Shown here piece after piece: positions 1 to 8,702 of a stretch of 23,057 bases of DNA. Positions within the stretch are counted from its first letter, which is position 1; each line of letters begins with the position of its first letter. Origin of the DNA: a virus; the IMG/VR virus record IMGVR_UViG_3300032053_000549, positions 1-23,057 of that record; one strand, 5' to 3'. Position numbers and translations under genes: made by a program. The notes below the pieces were generated by a model. That model made no database searches, had not been told where the DNA came from, and worked only from the letters and a program-made list of their open reading frames with translations.

Positions 1-780
1 TATCTTATCATAGTCACATCTATAAAGTAGATTGCCTAGATAAGCACTAGTTTCTTCAGCTGTACTAAAAGTAGAGATTATAGGCTTCTTTGTTTTAGGG
101 TCAATACGAGTTACTACAAATTTACCGTCCTTCATATCTACGGTAGTTTGATAAAGTAACTTTTCTATACTTCTTCTATTACTCTCAAATTTTGCAGTAT
201 CTGGAGATGTTTGTAACGTTTTGACAGCATTCTGTAGTAAAGGAAATGCAGTAGTATCTTTAATAGCGTGAGACTTCATCTGTATAGGATACAATCCATA
301 AGCAGAAGGCACTAACATATAAGGAATACCTTCTATAAGATTTTTCTCAATATTTACACTAGATGCTAATAATTCTTCTCTGAATTTCTTATTAGTTTTA
401 GTTTCTCTACCTACTTTAATTATTCCTGCTACTTTAATAACAACTACAAGAGGAATATCTTTAGCTTTAGGATCTCTAGCTTTTCTCTCAGCATTGGCTT
501 TTTTAAGTATCTCTACGGGATTAGCATTAACAAATGCTAAAGTACCTGCTTCTCTAGCATTATTAATTCTAGATTGTATCTTACTTAAAATACGTAGTTG
601 TATGGGTTGCTTCTTGATTCCTGCTTCAGCAAATTCTTTAACTTTTTTAGCATCAGCTTTTAATCCAGGAATTTTAATTTTCTTGTCCTTAATTAAAACA
701 TCTAGTAATCCGTTATTTAAAATTTGTTTGAATTCTTCTTCAGAACGCCAAGCGTCATTGTACCAATATTGACAAGCCAT
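1..780 (-). CDS. N-terminal part of a long phage protein, function unknown (runs off left edge)
   Basis: The frame opens at ATG 780 and stays open for 260 codons to the window edge, so the C terminus and full size are unknown. The start is supported by the stop of the preceding ferritin-like gene lying 11 bases upstream. The product begins MACQYWYNDAWRSEEE and has a lysine-rich helical stretch (about residues 26-80), then a mixed segment with a hydrophobic strand (IPLVVVIKVAGIIKVG, about 129-144). No signal peptide, membrane segment or catalytic motif is visible. Its place after the large virion genes would fit the region where crAss-like phages carry more giant virion proteins, including the virion RNA polymerase. 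No polymerase motif is present in this part, so that link is positional inference only. Confidence 0.8.
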   Translation of the reverse strand, partial: MACQYWYNDAWRSEEEFKQILNNGLLDVLIKDKKIKIPGLKADAKKVKEFAEAGIKKQPIQLRILSKIQSRINNAREAGTLAFVNANPVEILKKANAERKARDPKAKDIPLVVVIKVAGIIKVGRETKTNKKFREELLASSVNIEKNLIEGIPYMLVPSAYGLYPIQMKSHAIKDTTAFPLLQNAVKTLQTSPDTAKFESNRRSIEKLLYQTTVDMKDGKFVVTRIDPKTKKPIISTFSTAEETSAYLGNLLYRCDYDKI

Positions 781-791
781 ATTTTTAGTTT

Positions 792-1274
792 TTATCCTTC
801 ACTTCTCTCTAACATATCAGCATCAAATACTAACATATTATCTGTAAGTTTTAAACGATTAATTAAATCCCCGTATTCCCCTACTGCTGATACTTGTATT
901 ATAATAAAGTCTTGCAACAAAATTAACACTTTTTTTGAGATTTCCATAGAAGAAGTTTTCTCATATTCTTCTAGTAAGTCTGCTTCCATTTGATAAGCTA
1001 ACTCCAGAGCGTCTCCAATGCCTGCTACATCGCTTTTAACAGGGTCTAATGATTCTACGCTAAGTTCACAATTCATGTCGTTCATAAACTGTTCTAACTT
1101 ATTATAATGAGTTCTTTCATCTAAAGATTCACCTAAGAAAAACTTCTCAGCACCGAAGTAACCAAGAGTCTTCATTCTATTAGTAAGGTGTTGATAAACA
1201 TGAGAAGCAGTTAATTCTAATTTACCAAACTTGTTTAATTCTTTTTCTTCTATTTCACTAAGTAATTTTTCCAT
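792..1274 (-). CDS. Ferritin-like protein with intact dinuclear ferroxidase residues
   Basis: This 160-residue protein aligns by eye with bacterial ferritin over nearly its whole length as four helices. Helix A carries KLELTASHVYQHL with E20. Helix B carries GAEKFFLGESLDERTHYNKL with E53 and H56. Helix C carries LAYQMEADLLEEY with E97. Helix D carries LLQDFIIIQ with Q127. These match E17, E50, H53, E94 and Q127 of E. coli FtnA in order and spacing, so both iron sites of the ferroxidase centre look retained. The third-site acidic residues near Q127 in FtnA (SEQHEEE) are replaced here by IIQVSAV, so that site is probably lost. Expected activity is Fe(II) oxidation, perhaps with iron storage or peroxide scavenging. 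A Dps or rubrerythrin relative is the main alternative. It lies between two large virion-type genes with 11-base gaps on both sides. Confidence 0.75.
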   Translation of the reverse strand: MEKLLSEIEEKELNKFGKLELTASHVYQHLTNRMKTLGYFGAEKFFLGESLDERTHYNKLEQFMNDMNCELSVESLDPVKSDVAGIGDALELAYQMEADLLEEYEKTSSMEISKKVLILLQDFIIIQVSAVGEYGDLINRLKLTDNMLVFDADMLERSEG

Positions 1275-1285
1275 TGTTATTTATT

Positions 1286-4200
1286 TTATTTACAACCTTG
1301 TGTTTTAATTTCTGCTTGTTCTGCAATTGTTTTTAAGTATTGGTCGATAATATTTTTTCTTGATATATTATCTTGAGGTGCAGCACTTTTACTTAATGTA
1401 TTTGGCCCATAAAAAGATTTAGCATCATAAATGACATAAAATGGATCAACATTTTCATTGCCAATTATATGATTTATAACTTTAACTCCTTTCACATCAG
1501 GATTAGAATCTTGAAAATCTTTAAACAAACTCATTGCTGCTCCTGGAGAATCTTTTAAAGAATTAGTATCATCATACTCAGTTTCTGGACTTCCTCCTAC
1601 GTATGCTCCACCTTGTGGCGTAGCCTTGCCCATTTGAGGATTATTAAACTTAAATCCTTTAGCTACTAGTATGTCATACATTGCCTTTTGAGACATGTTA
1701 GCATCAACAACTATAAAATCAGAATCTTTAACTTCTCCTTTAATTGGATTACCGTATTTCTTAACAAAGAATGGTGTAGTAGTAGAGGCTGCATTTAAAC
1801 CATCTCCAAATTGACTAATTTGATCTTTACCTTTTTGGAAGTCACTAAAATTAAAATCTTGAGGATTAACATTTGTATGGTGGTAAACAGTAACAATATT
1901 AGAAACACCGATAGAACTACTTTCTAAAGCAGCTAATTCATCAGTAAGTTTTTTCTTAGCTTCTTCATATTCTAGTTCTAATGCATAGTCAGCATTTACT
2001 CTAGCTGCAGGATCTCCAAACATTGTTTTCATAAAGCCTGCTTTAGCAAACTTATCTTCTACCGCTTGTTTATCTTTTTCATATTTAGCATCTAACTCTT
2101 CTAGTTGTCCTTTTATTATTATGATTTTATTTTCACTACTGATAAAAGGAGTTTCTTCAGTAACTCCAGTTTCTTGAGCTACAATAGCTTTACGAAGAGC
2201 TAAAAAATTTGACGGCATGCCCGCTGTAAAAGCAGGTAAATCCATTAAGAAAATACCATTATGATATGCGCCTATTCTAGTATTGGCATCTGTTATTTCT
2301 ACAGTGTTGCCCTTAGAATCTTTCCAAGGAATAGTTTCTTCTAATTTAAACTGTACATATTTAAACTCAGCTTTTAGTTCTGCATTAGATAAAAACTCAG
2401 GAGAATTTAAAAGAGCAGTATCTGCTTTTTGTGCAGTATCTCTTTTTATAAATCTACCTGTAGCAGGATCTCTAGTAAGTTTTCCACCTTTTATTTCTTT
2501 ATCGTGAGTTACTCCTATAATTGCTGTAGGATTTACTTGTTGTCCAGGTGCAAAAATTCTTTCTAGTTTATTTAAGGATTGCTCTAGTTGCTGTTCTAAA
2601 GTTAGTTCTTCTTGAGGTACAGGATTAGGTTGAGAAGAATCTTGTTCGTCCGCAAAATCTAAACTTTGATCTTTAACAGATTCTTCTGAAGAATTAGCTG
2701 CCATTAATTTAGCAAATTCTGCAACAATTGCTGGGCCTATCTTAGGGTCTTCTACTAAGTTTTCTCTTACTTCAGAAACAGTATCTCCTATAACAATATT
2801 TTTGTCTAATAAACTTTTTCTTATTATAGCAAATAATCCTGGCTTACCTTCAAGTACTTTTAAAATTTCAGTAGGACTAACTAGAAGAATTAGAGAACTT
2901 AAATCTGCTACTTGAGAAGCATCTTGAGGAGAATTTTGATTAATCATTGCTACTACTTCTGCATATGCTAAATCTGCTTCTCTCTTAGTTTGTGCATTTA
3001 CAATAGGAGTATCGCCAGTAATAGACTTTTCATCCATAGAATTTTTAGTAGTTCTACCTGCTGTCTTAGCATTTTTAGCAGCATTAGCAACTTGTTCTAG
3101 TACTTGCTTGTGTGCCTCTCCTACATAATGCTCTTCTAATAATTCGTAAAATTTACCAAATTTCTCTGCACCCGATTTAGTAAACAGCATATTGTACATA
3201 GTACTTAACTGTGCTTTTTTTACTTTTATCTTTACTAAGTCTTGTAGAATAGGAGCAACTTCTTTAGAATGTAAATTATACCCAACTGGATCTTCAGATT
3301 TCCAATCTTGCATTGCAGCTTTGTATAATTCTTTAGCAGAAGTAATCATCTCTGCACTACCGTCATCTTTTCTTACTCCTGTTATTCTTCCTATAATATT
3401 TCTAAATACAGTAGGATTTATTTTACCGTCAGTTAAGTCTTGAACTTCTGACTCCAGAGATTTCTCTCTTTCACTAAAGTTTTTATTAGCTGAATGTAAA
3501 TATATCATCTGCTCTTTTAGGGCCCCTGTTATATTCTTTGGATCTTGTAGGCCTTTATAATCTTTTCTTAAAAAATCTACTAGTACTTTAGTGTCATTGA
3601 AAAGAGCGTTTACTTCTTTAGTTGCCTTAATAACATTCTTAGTTTCATTCCTAACTTTATCTAAAGATTCTTTACGAGTTTCTTCAGTAAAGTCTTTTAC
3701 TCCTTTAGTAGCAAACTGATCGTTAAAGTTAGCAAGAGGTAAAGCTTGAAAAGCATCTAAGTCTTGAAAAATAGTGTCCTCTAATCCTAGTTGTATTCTT
3801 GTAGATACAAATGAATGCATTGAAGAATGTTCTGAATTCTTAAATCCATACTTATCCCCTGCTGCTAATGCTGCATCTTGGTCTTCTTGAGTAGTTACCC
3901 CACGGGCCATGTTATCATAGTTGGCTTTTAGTGCATCTTGGGTAGAATTGGTATTCTGGTATTCAGCGTTAACTGCATCTTGGGCCCATTTTTGTTTAAG
4001 TTCTTTACGAGCTTCTCTAGCTCCCCCGTAAGCTGCCCAACCTCTTTCTAATTTACCTGTTTCTTTATTAACTCTCATAGGAAGACGTAGTCCCACCATC
4101 CCCATTAAGAATCCAATAGCCATTGAATCTTGTCCTTCAGTTGACCCTGCATAGTTTCTAGCTGCAGTATTCATAGCTGATAATAATCCAATAGAAGTTT

Positions 4201-5722
4201 CTCTAGAATTTTTAGTATATTTTGCAGTATAGTAATCCGCTAATCCATGTTCAAGAACTCCTTGAGAGAATTCTTCAAATCCTTCAGTAACTCCTGACTT
4301 TACCATTGCACCTCCAACAGCAGCTGTTCGACCCCATTTTCCTAGTACTTCTGATCTAGCTTCTCTTTGACCTGCTTTATTAATAACAGTTCCTGTAGAC
4401 CTTAAAGGACTTAATCTTGACAATGCTTGATTAACTTTATATCCTCCTGCAAATATCTTAGGAAATTGCATCATATTGGAAAAGCCTACTAACGGAATAT
4501 TAGTAAACCACGCATACTCAGAAGCGTCACCTGCTTTTTGTTTGTATAGCGCCATCTCTGCTTCTGTAGGAGGCTCGCCATTTAACTCACCGTGCTTTGC
4601 TAGTAAACTTTCTAGTGTGCTGTCATAAGTATCTCTAGCTATTAGAGAAGATTCATATCCTGCACTTCTTACCATAGAAGTAGCTGTTCCTAAAGTAGCT
4701 CTATATTTCTGAGAAAGTACTGCAACTTGTTTGGCTTTTTGATAATCAGTTAGAGTTTCTAATCCTCTAAGTACTTTCATCCCTTTAGGAAGTAGTACGT
4801 TAGTTCCTTTTATTCCTAAAGTTCCTAGTTCACTAGCTCCTCTTGCAAATGTTCTAGTAGCTTGGGCTCCTAATCTAGCTGTATTTGCTACTAATGCTGT
4901 ACCACCTGTCACTGCTCCTAAAGGAACTGCAAGCATTTCTGTGATAATAGCTCCTGCAATAAAGGAAACTGCAGGCGCAATATCAGCATTAAGAGATTTC
5001 ATTGGGTGAGATACAAATCTAGAGAAGAATCCTTTCTGTTCTCCATTTTCATCTATATCATAATCTGAACCTCCGTATACTGCAAATTTATTATTAATTC
5101 CTTGATCCATAGTCTCCCATGCATCAAACATTCCATTGTTAAAAATATTTTGAGCATCCCAAGTAAATAAACCTTTTCCTAATCCATATACTAAAGGTAT
5201 TAAAGAAGAGACAGCTACTGCAGTATTCCCAATTAATTTAGTAGCAGTGTTCCCTGCTTCGGCTAGAAATCCTTGATTCTCGTCTAAATCATCTAAGAAT
5301 TTATCTACACGTTTATCGTATAATTTTTCTTTATAAGCTGCATAATCTTTTATCTCATGATTAAATCGGATACCATATTGATCTTGACCCATTAATTTAG
5401 TCATTCGAGACCCGTGTTCATTTAAGAACTTAGCTCTTTCATTAGGGTCTCTGATTCCTGCAGCTAAATCTACAGGAGTATAGAGCATTGCTGCTCTAGG
5501 ATCTACTGTAAAATCTGTATCTAAGATTGCAGCACCTGAACTTACAGATGCAACGTTACCTATTTTCTGAAGGAAGTCTTCTTGTGCAGTTTTAGGTGCT
5601 TTATAAACATCCGCAGGTTTACTTCTAGGAATTTTTGTATAATCATGTCCACCGCCATCTGTTGCTCCAGGTTCTACCCCTGTGTCTATACCTTTTACTT
5701 TAATAGGTTTTTCGTCTTCCAT
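1286..5722 (-). CDS. Large virion or ejected protein (1478 aa) with C-terminal ADP-ribosyltransferase-like domain
   Basis: The N-terminal part (1-150) is polar. Two long hydrophobic, Gly/Ala-rich stretches follow, at about 159-186 and 247-285, and a shorter one lies near 530-548. They could insert into a membrane or line a channel. The middle (about 550-1050) is mostly charged helix. A mixed alpha/beta part and a helical linker precede the end region. Residues 1279-1445 look like an ADP-ribosyltransferase of the polyvalent-protein type: VYHHTN with candidate NAD-binding histidines H1281/H1282, then DFNFSDF, then FGDGLNAAS followed by FFVKKYG. It lies downstream of the 981-aa gene across a 32-base gap holding a promoter-like element. 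I do not recognise the N-terminal 1200 residues. An internal or ejected virion role is inferred from size, hydrophobic segments and position. Confidence 0.75.
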   Translation of the reverse strand: MEDEKPIKVKGIDTGVEPGATDGGGHDYTKIPRSKPADVYKAPKTAQEDFLQKIGNVASVSSGAAILDTDFTVDPRAAMLYTPVDLAAGIRDPNERAKFLNEHGSRMTKLMGQDQYGIRFNHEIKDYAAYKEKLYDKRVDKFLDDLDENQGFLAEAGNTATKLIGNTAVAVSSLIPLVYGLGKGLFTWDAQNIFNNGMFDAWETMDQGINNKFAVYGGSDYDIDENGEQKGFFSRFVSHPMKSLNADIAPAVSFIAGAIITEMLAVPLGAVTGGTALVANTARLGAQATRTFARGASELGTLGIKGTNVLLPKGMKVLRGLETLTDYQKAKQVAVLSQKYRATLGTATSMVRSAGYESSLIARDTYDSTLESLLAKHGELNGEPPTEAEMALYKQKAGDASEYAWFTNIPLVGFSNMMQFPKIFAGGYKVNQALSRLSPLRSTGTVINKAGQREARSEVLGKWGRTAAVGGAMVKSGVTEGFEEFSQGVLEHGLADYYTAKYTKNSRETSIGLLSAMNTAARNYAGSTEGQDSMAIGFLMGMVGLRLPMRVNKETGKLERGWAAYGGAREARKELKQKWAQDAVNAEYQNTNSTQDALKANYDNMARGVTTQEDQDAALAAGDKYGFKNSEHSSMHSFVSTRIQLGLEDTIFQDLDAFQALPLANFNDQFATKGVKDFTEETRKESLDKVRNETKNVIKATKEVNALFNDTKVLVDFLRKDYKGLQDPKNITGALKEQMIYLHSANKNFSEREKSLESEVQDLTDGKINPTVFRNIIGRITGVRKDDGSAEMITSAKELYKAAMQDWKSEDPVGYNLHSKEVAPILQDLVKIKVKKAQLSTMYNMLFTKSGAEKFGKFYELLEEHYVGEAHKQVLEQVANAAKNAKTAGRTTKNSMDEKSITGDTPIVNAQTKREADLAYAEVVAMINQNSPQDASQVADLSSLILLVSPTEILKVLEGKPGLFAIIRKSLLDKNIVIGDTVSEVRENLVEDPKIGPAIVAEFAKLMAANSSEESVKDQSLDFADEQDSSQPNPVPQEELTLEQQLEQSLNKLERIFAPGQQVNPTAIIGVTHDKEIKGGKLTRDPATGRFIKRDTAQKADTALLNSPEFLSNAELKAEFKYVQFKLEETIPWKDSKGNTVEITDANTRIGAYHNGIFLMDLPAFTAGMPSNFLALRKAIVAQETGVTEETPFISSENKIIIIKGQLEELDAKYEKDKQAVEDKFAKAGFMKTMFGDPAARVNADYALELEYEEAKKKLTDELAALESSSIGVSNIVTVYHHTNVNPQDFNFSDFQKGKDQISQFGDGLNAASTTTPFFVKKYGNPIKGEVKDSDFIVVDANMSQKAMYDILVAKGFKFNNPQMGKATPQGGAYVGGSPETEYDDTNSLKDSPGAAMSLFKDFQDSNPDVKGVKVINHIIGNENVDPFYVIYDAKSFYGPNTLSKSAAPQDNISRKNIIDQYLKTIAEQAEIKTQGCK
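1388..1888 (-). other. ADP-ribosyltransferase-like domain (residues about 1279-1445 of the 1478-aa protein)
   Basis: The segment shows the usual order of an ART fold seen in polyvalent phage and plasmid proteins. It has an opening strand with VYHHTN, an aromatic F-x-x-F turn, and FGDGLNAAS before FFVKKYG, which resembles the G-x-G-[IL]-Y-F-[ST] core followed by an A-x-x-Y-type helix. A strand FIVVDANMSQ and the later FYVIYDAKSFYG complete it. The usual catalytic Glu or Gln cannot be placed with certainty, and the aromatic of the YFT triplet is replaced (LNAAS). The domain may therefore be a divergent active enzyme or a degenerate fold. Confidence 0.5.
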
Positions 5723-5739
5723 GGAATATTTTTATTAGG

Positions 5740-5747
5740 CAAAGATA
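5740..5747 (-). promoter_or_regulatory. Bacteroidota-type -7 promoter element (TATCTTTG)
   Basis: Within the 32-base gap before the 1478-aa gene the minus strand reads TATCTTTGCC, a perfect match to the TAnnTTTG element of Bacteroides primary-sigma promoters. It ends 17 bases before the ATG, leaving room for a very short leader. No TTTG box is visible at the usual upstream spacing. The same spacing to the start is seen at the similar element before the 1279-aa gene. Confidence 0.5.
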
Positions 5748-5754
5748 CATAAAT

Positions 5755-8700
5755 TTATTTTCCTGCAGGGACAATACCTACAGATTGCATAGCTCCCGCA
5801 ATATTTTGGAAAGCAGGTACAAACGTTTGAGTATCCCAGCCTACAGTAGAATGTACTAAGTCAGATTCTGCTCCTGTTCCAAACATAATGTCTAAAGACC
5901 TTAACTGTGTTGGTAAATTCTCAGTAGCACTTAAAGTTTTTCTTCCTATTAATTCATAAACATCTGGCTTACCTGCTCCCATTACTGTAACTTTACTAAT
6001 ATCAGCAATGTGTTCTCCTCCTTGTACACTATAAGTAATAGTAAATCCAGAGTAAGTTCCATCAGGTTGTCCATTAGGACCTAAATTTTGCTGTAATGCT
6101 GCAGGAGCTTGTGTAATTTCTGTAGTAGTATAATTATTATTTTTAGCATGTTCTAAACGTGATGAAAGTTCAGAGTATTCTTTTCTTGTATTAGGAGTAC
6201 CTATTAAACTTACTTGTGCAAAGTTATTTACACATTGAAATAATTTTTCTCCATTTTGAGTTCCTATAGCCATACTTGCGTAATCAACAAAAGTTTTTTC
6301 TGCTGCTACAGCAGGATTTGCTGCAGAAGTTACTCCAGGAACTGCAACATATATATCTAAAGGATTAGCAGTTCTCCAAGCAGCAACTTCTGCCTCATTA
6401 GGTATGTAATCCTCAGCTTTTCCTTTTTGAATTCTTATTTGATTTGCTATATAAGATTTAGAACTTTCTACACCCAATTGATTTTCTCTTTTTAAAACAT
6501 AATGTATAATAGGAGAACCGTCTTGATCATTTCCTGCCCATTTTCCTCCGTCAGTTACGTAATTAGCTAAATCAAAATTGTTGCTATCAAGTAGGGGAGT
6601 AGCATTTCCTGTAAAAGGATCTAGGTTTACTCTAACAATTCTATTTTTACCTCCTTGATTATCTAGTGCATGTTTTGCTAGTGTTTCAGAAGTTCCTCCT
6701 GTTATAGTACTAAGACTTTTATCCATAGTTATTTCTACAGGAGTTGTAGCTGATGCTAAATCTGTGCTAAGATTAGCTCTATAGTTACTCATTAAAGTTT
6801 CTGCAAAAACATTTGTACTAGTTTTATGGCCTTCTTCTACTATTTGTCGTCTATAATCTTCTGTGGCTTTCGTTATAATAGACATAGCTTCTTCTTCTGG
6901 CATATCAGAAATTACATTTCCTGCCCAATCTGAATGAGTACTATAATCTTTCTGTCTTTCTACTAAACGGTCTTGTGCATATTTAGCAGTATTTGCATCT
7001 ACAGTTTGTTTATCTTTTTCTGAAGTAAATATAATTTCTTCAAACTTATTATTATTTTTAGTATTTAAATAATTAACATTGTCTTTAAATAATATATCTA
7101 GGAATTTAGGCAAATCTTTTCCTGCATCTACTTCCCATATTTTCTTAATATCTGGGTCTGCTTGTACATCTCTTTCAATTATATTAAATAATGTCTTACC
7201 TTCATTATCTAATGCAATATCTGTCTGAGTTTTATTTTTATTTAATGCATCTAATTTAGCTATTTCTAGTCTCTTATCTTCAGGAGTAGGAGCTTTACTT
7301 ACAGCTATTTGTTGTAAAGTTATTTGTGCATTTAAATCTTTTATTTCTTTTTCAGAATCTTTTAATCGTCTACTTACTATAAATAAATCTTTTCCTGTAT
7401 TAAGAGCTGATCTAGCAGCTGCAGAACCTGTCTCAATCATCTTACCATCAGGTCCTGTTACAGTAAATTGTTTTAATCCAGGAATTTTATCAGGAGTCAT
7501 CCATTTTAACTCTTCATAAGTATCTTTTTTGTATTTGTATTTAATTTCATCATCAGCATCCGAAGTTGCGCCTCCTGTGATACTTACCCCAGGTTTAATA
7601 GTTGCTGTGGAGGTACTTACAGTAAGTGGAGTTATTTCATCTAACTTCTTAACTTTAGCAGTATAATCAGGAGATGCTGCGGTAGTATTTTCTTCAGTTT
7701 TTACACTATATAAATCTACAAGATCAGATGCCGCCATTCCTAATTGTCCAAATTTATTAGAAGCTGCTTCTTTGTAATATTTTTCTGCTAATTTTTGAGT
7801 GTTACCAGTTGTCTGTGCTTCTGCTATTTCAGTAGCTTTTTGTGCCATTTCGGCTTTAAGAGTTGCTATTGCTTTAGGGTCTTTAGTATAAGCAAGTTGA
7901 TTTTGAAGTATACTCATAGTACCTTCTAAGACTCCATTTTGAAACTCTTGCCCTTTAGGTCCTTGAGAACTAGCATAAAAACTATAGTCTGCATCTTCCT
8001 GCACCCAATCTTTATACTTATCTGAAGTAGCTAACATACGTTGTATTTCTCCTGCTACTTGATTTAAATCTCTATAATCTATAGTTGTTTTTAATTTAGT
8101 AGTACTTCCATCTATATTTACAGTCTCGTTTCCTGGAGTTTCTGCATGTTGTAGTACCGCCATTCTAGCTAACTCTAAAGATTCTTTACGCATGTCTTCT
8201 TCCATATTTTGCATACGTGGTTGAAGACTAATAGCAGTGTAATCTTTTTCTCCCTGATTATAGCCTGTACCTTTAAACTCTCCTAGAGTCTTCATTTTCC
8301 AAGTATCAAAATCTCTTTGAGAAATATCTCCTTTTTCTACTCTAGCCTTATGCTCGGTTTCCATTTTTTTATAACCTTCATAGTTACTCTTAATAGAAGA
8401 TAACTCTGGGTCTTTATTAAACAACTTGTTTAAGTCAGCAATTTGTTGTGTAGCTTGACGATAGTTTTTAGAAGTACTAAGATTAGAAGCTATTTCGTTT
8501 CTTTTCTTCTCTAATAACTCCATCAATTCTTTACTACGAGGATCATCTTGATTTAATCTACTCATTTCAAAATCTGCATTAGCAGCAAGACTTTTGGCTG
8601 TCTCAAGTTTCTCAGACATCTGAGATAGAGGTTGCGCAAAAGCCTCTAATCCTAAAGGCTTGTATTCAGTTTTTAATGGTGTAGAATATGGAGTTATCAT
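5755..8700 (-). CDS. Large helical virion protein (981 aa), function unknown
   Basis: The first 150 residues are strongly helical and charged, with heptad-like stretches (for example KELMELLEKKRNEIASNL), so an N-terminal coiled coil is likely. The opening PYSTPLKTEYKPLGLEAFAQ is of a kind I associate with crAss-like virion proteins. A second helical part around residues 435-520 is rich in Lys, Asp and Glu. The C-terminal third is more beta-like and Gly/Thr-rich, ending in IAGAMQSVGIVPAGK. I see no enzymatic motif, signal peptide or clear membrane helix. The ATG at 8700 follows the stop of the 1279-aa gene by two bases (TAATTATG), which argues for this start and for coupled translation. By position it is probably a cargo or internal virion protein. 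Confidence 0.75.
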   Translation of the reverse strand: MITPYSTPLKTEYKPLGLEAFAQPLSQMSEKLETAKSLAANADFEMSRLNQDDPRSKELMELLEKKRNEIASNLSTSKNYRQATQQIADLNKLFNKDPELSSIKSNYEGYKKMETEHKARVEKGDISQRDFDTWKMKTLGEFKGTGYNQGEKDYTAISLQPRMQNMEEDMRKESLELARMAVLQHAETPGNETVNIDGSTTKLKTTIDYRDLNQVAGEIQRMLATSDKYKDWVQEDADYSFYASSQGPKGQEFQNGVLEGTMSILQNQLAYTKDPKAIATLKAEMAQKATEIAEAQTTGNTQKLAEKYYKEAASNKFGQLGMAASDLVDLYSVKTEENTTAASPDYTAKVKKLDEITPLTVSTSTATIKPGVSITGGATSDADDEIKYKYKKDTYEELKWMTPDKIPGLKQFTVTGPDGKMIETGSAAARSALNTGKDLFIVSRRLKDSEKEIKDLNAQITLQQIAVSKAPTPEDKRLEIAKLDALNKNKTQTDIALDNEGKTLFNIIERDVQADPDIKKIWEVDAGKDLPKFLDILFKDNVNYLNTKNNNKFEEIIFTSEKDKQTVDANTAKYAQDRLVERQKDYSTHSDWAGNVISDMPEEEAMSIITKATEDYRRQIVEEGHKTSTNVFAETLMSNYRANLSTDLASATTPVEITMDKSLSTITGGTSETLAKHALDNQGGKNRIVRVNLDPFTGNATPLLDSNNFDLANYVTDGGKWAGNDQDGSPIIHYVLKRENQLGVESSKSYIANQIRIQKGKAEDYIPNEAEVAAWRTANPLDIYVAVPGVTSAANPAVAAEKTFVDYASMAIGTQNGEKLFQCVNNFAQVSLIGTPNTRKEYSELSSRLEHAKNNNYTTTEITQAPAALQQNLGPNGQPDGTYSGFTITYSVQGGEHIADISKVTVMGAGKPDVYELIGRKTLSATENLPTQLRSLDIMFGTGAESDLVHSTVGWDTQTFVPAFQNIAGAMQSVGIVPAGK

Positions 8701-8702
8701 AA

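Noticed and set aside
494-993. Two overlapping plus-strand open frames (92 and 89 residues)
   Set aside because: They lie opposite well-supported minus-strand coding sequence and consist of antisense Ser/Leu/Ile-rich translations. Every other supported gene is on the minus strand.
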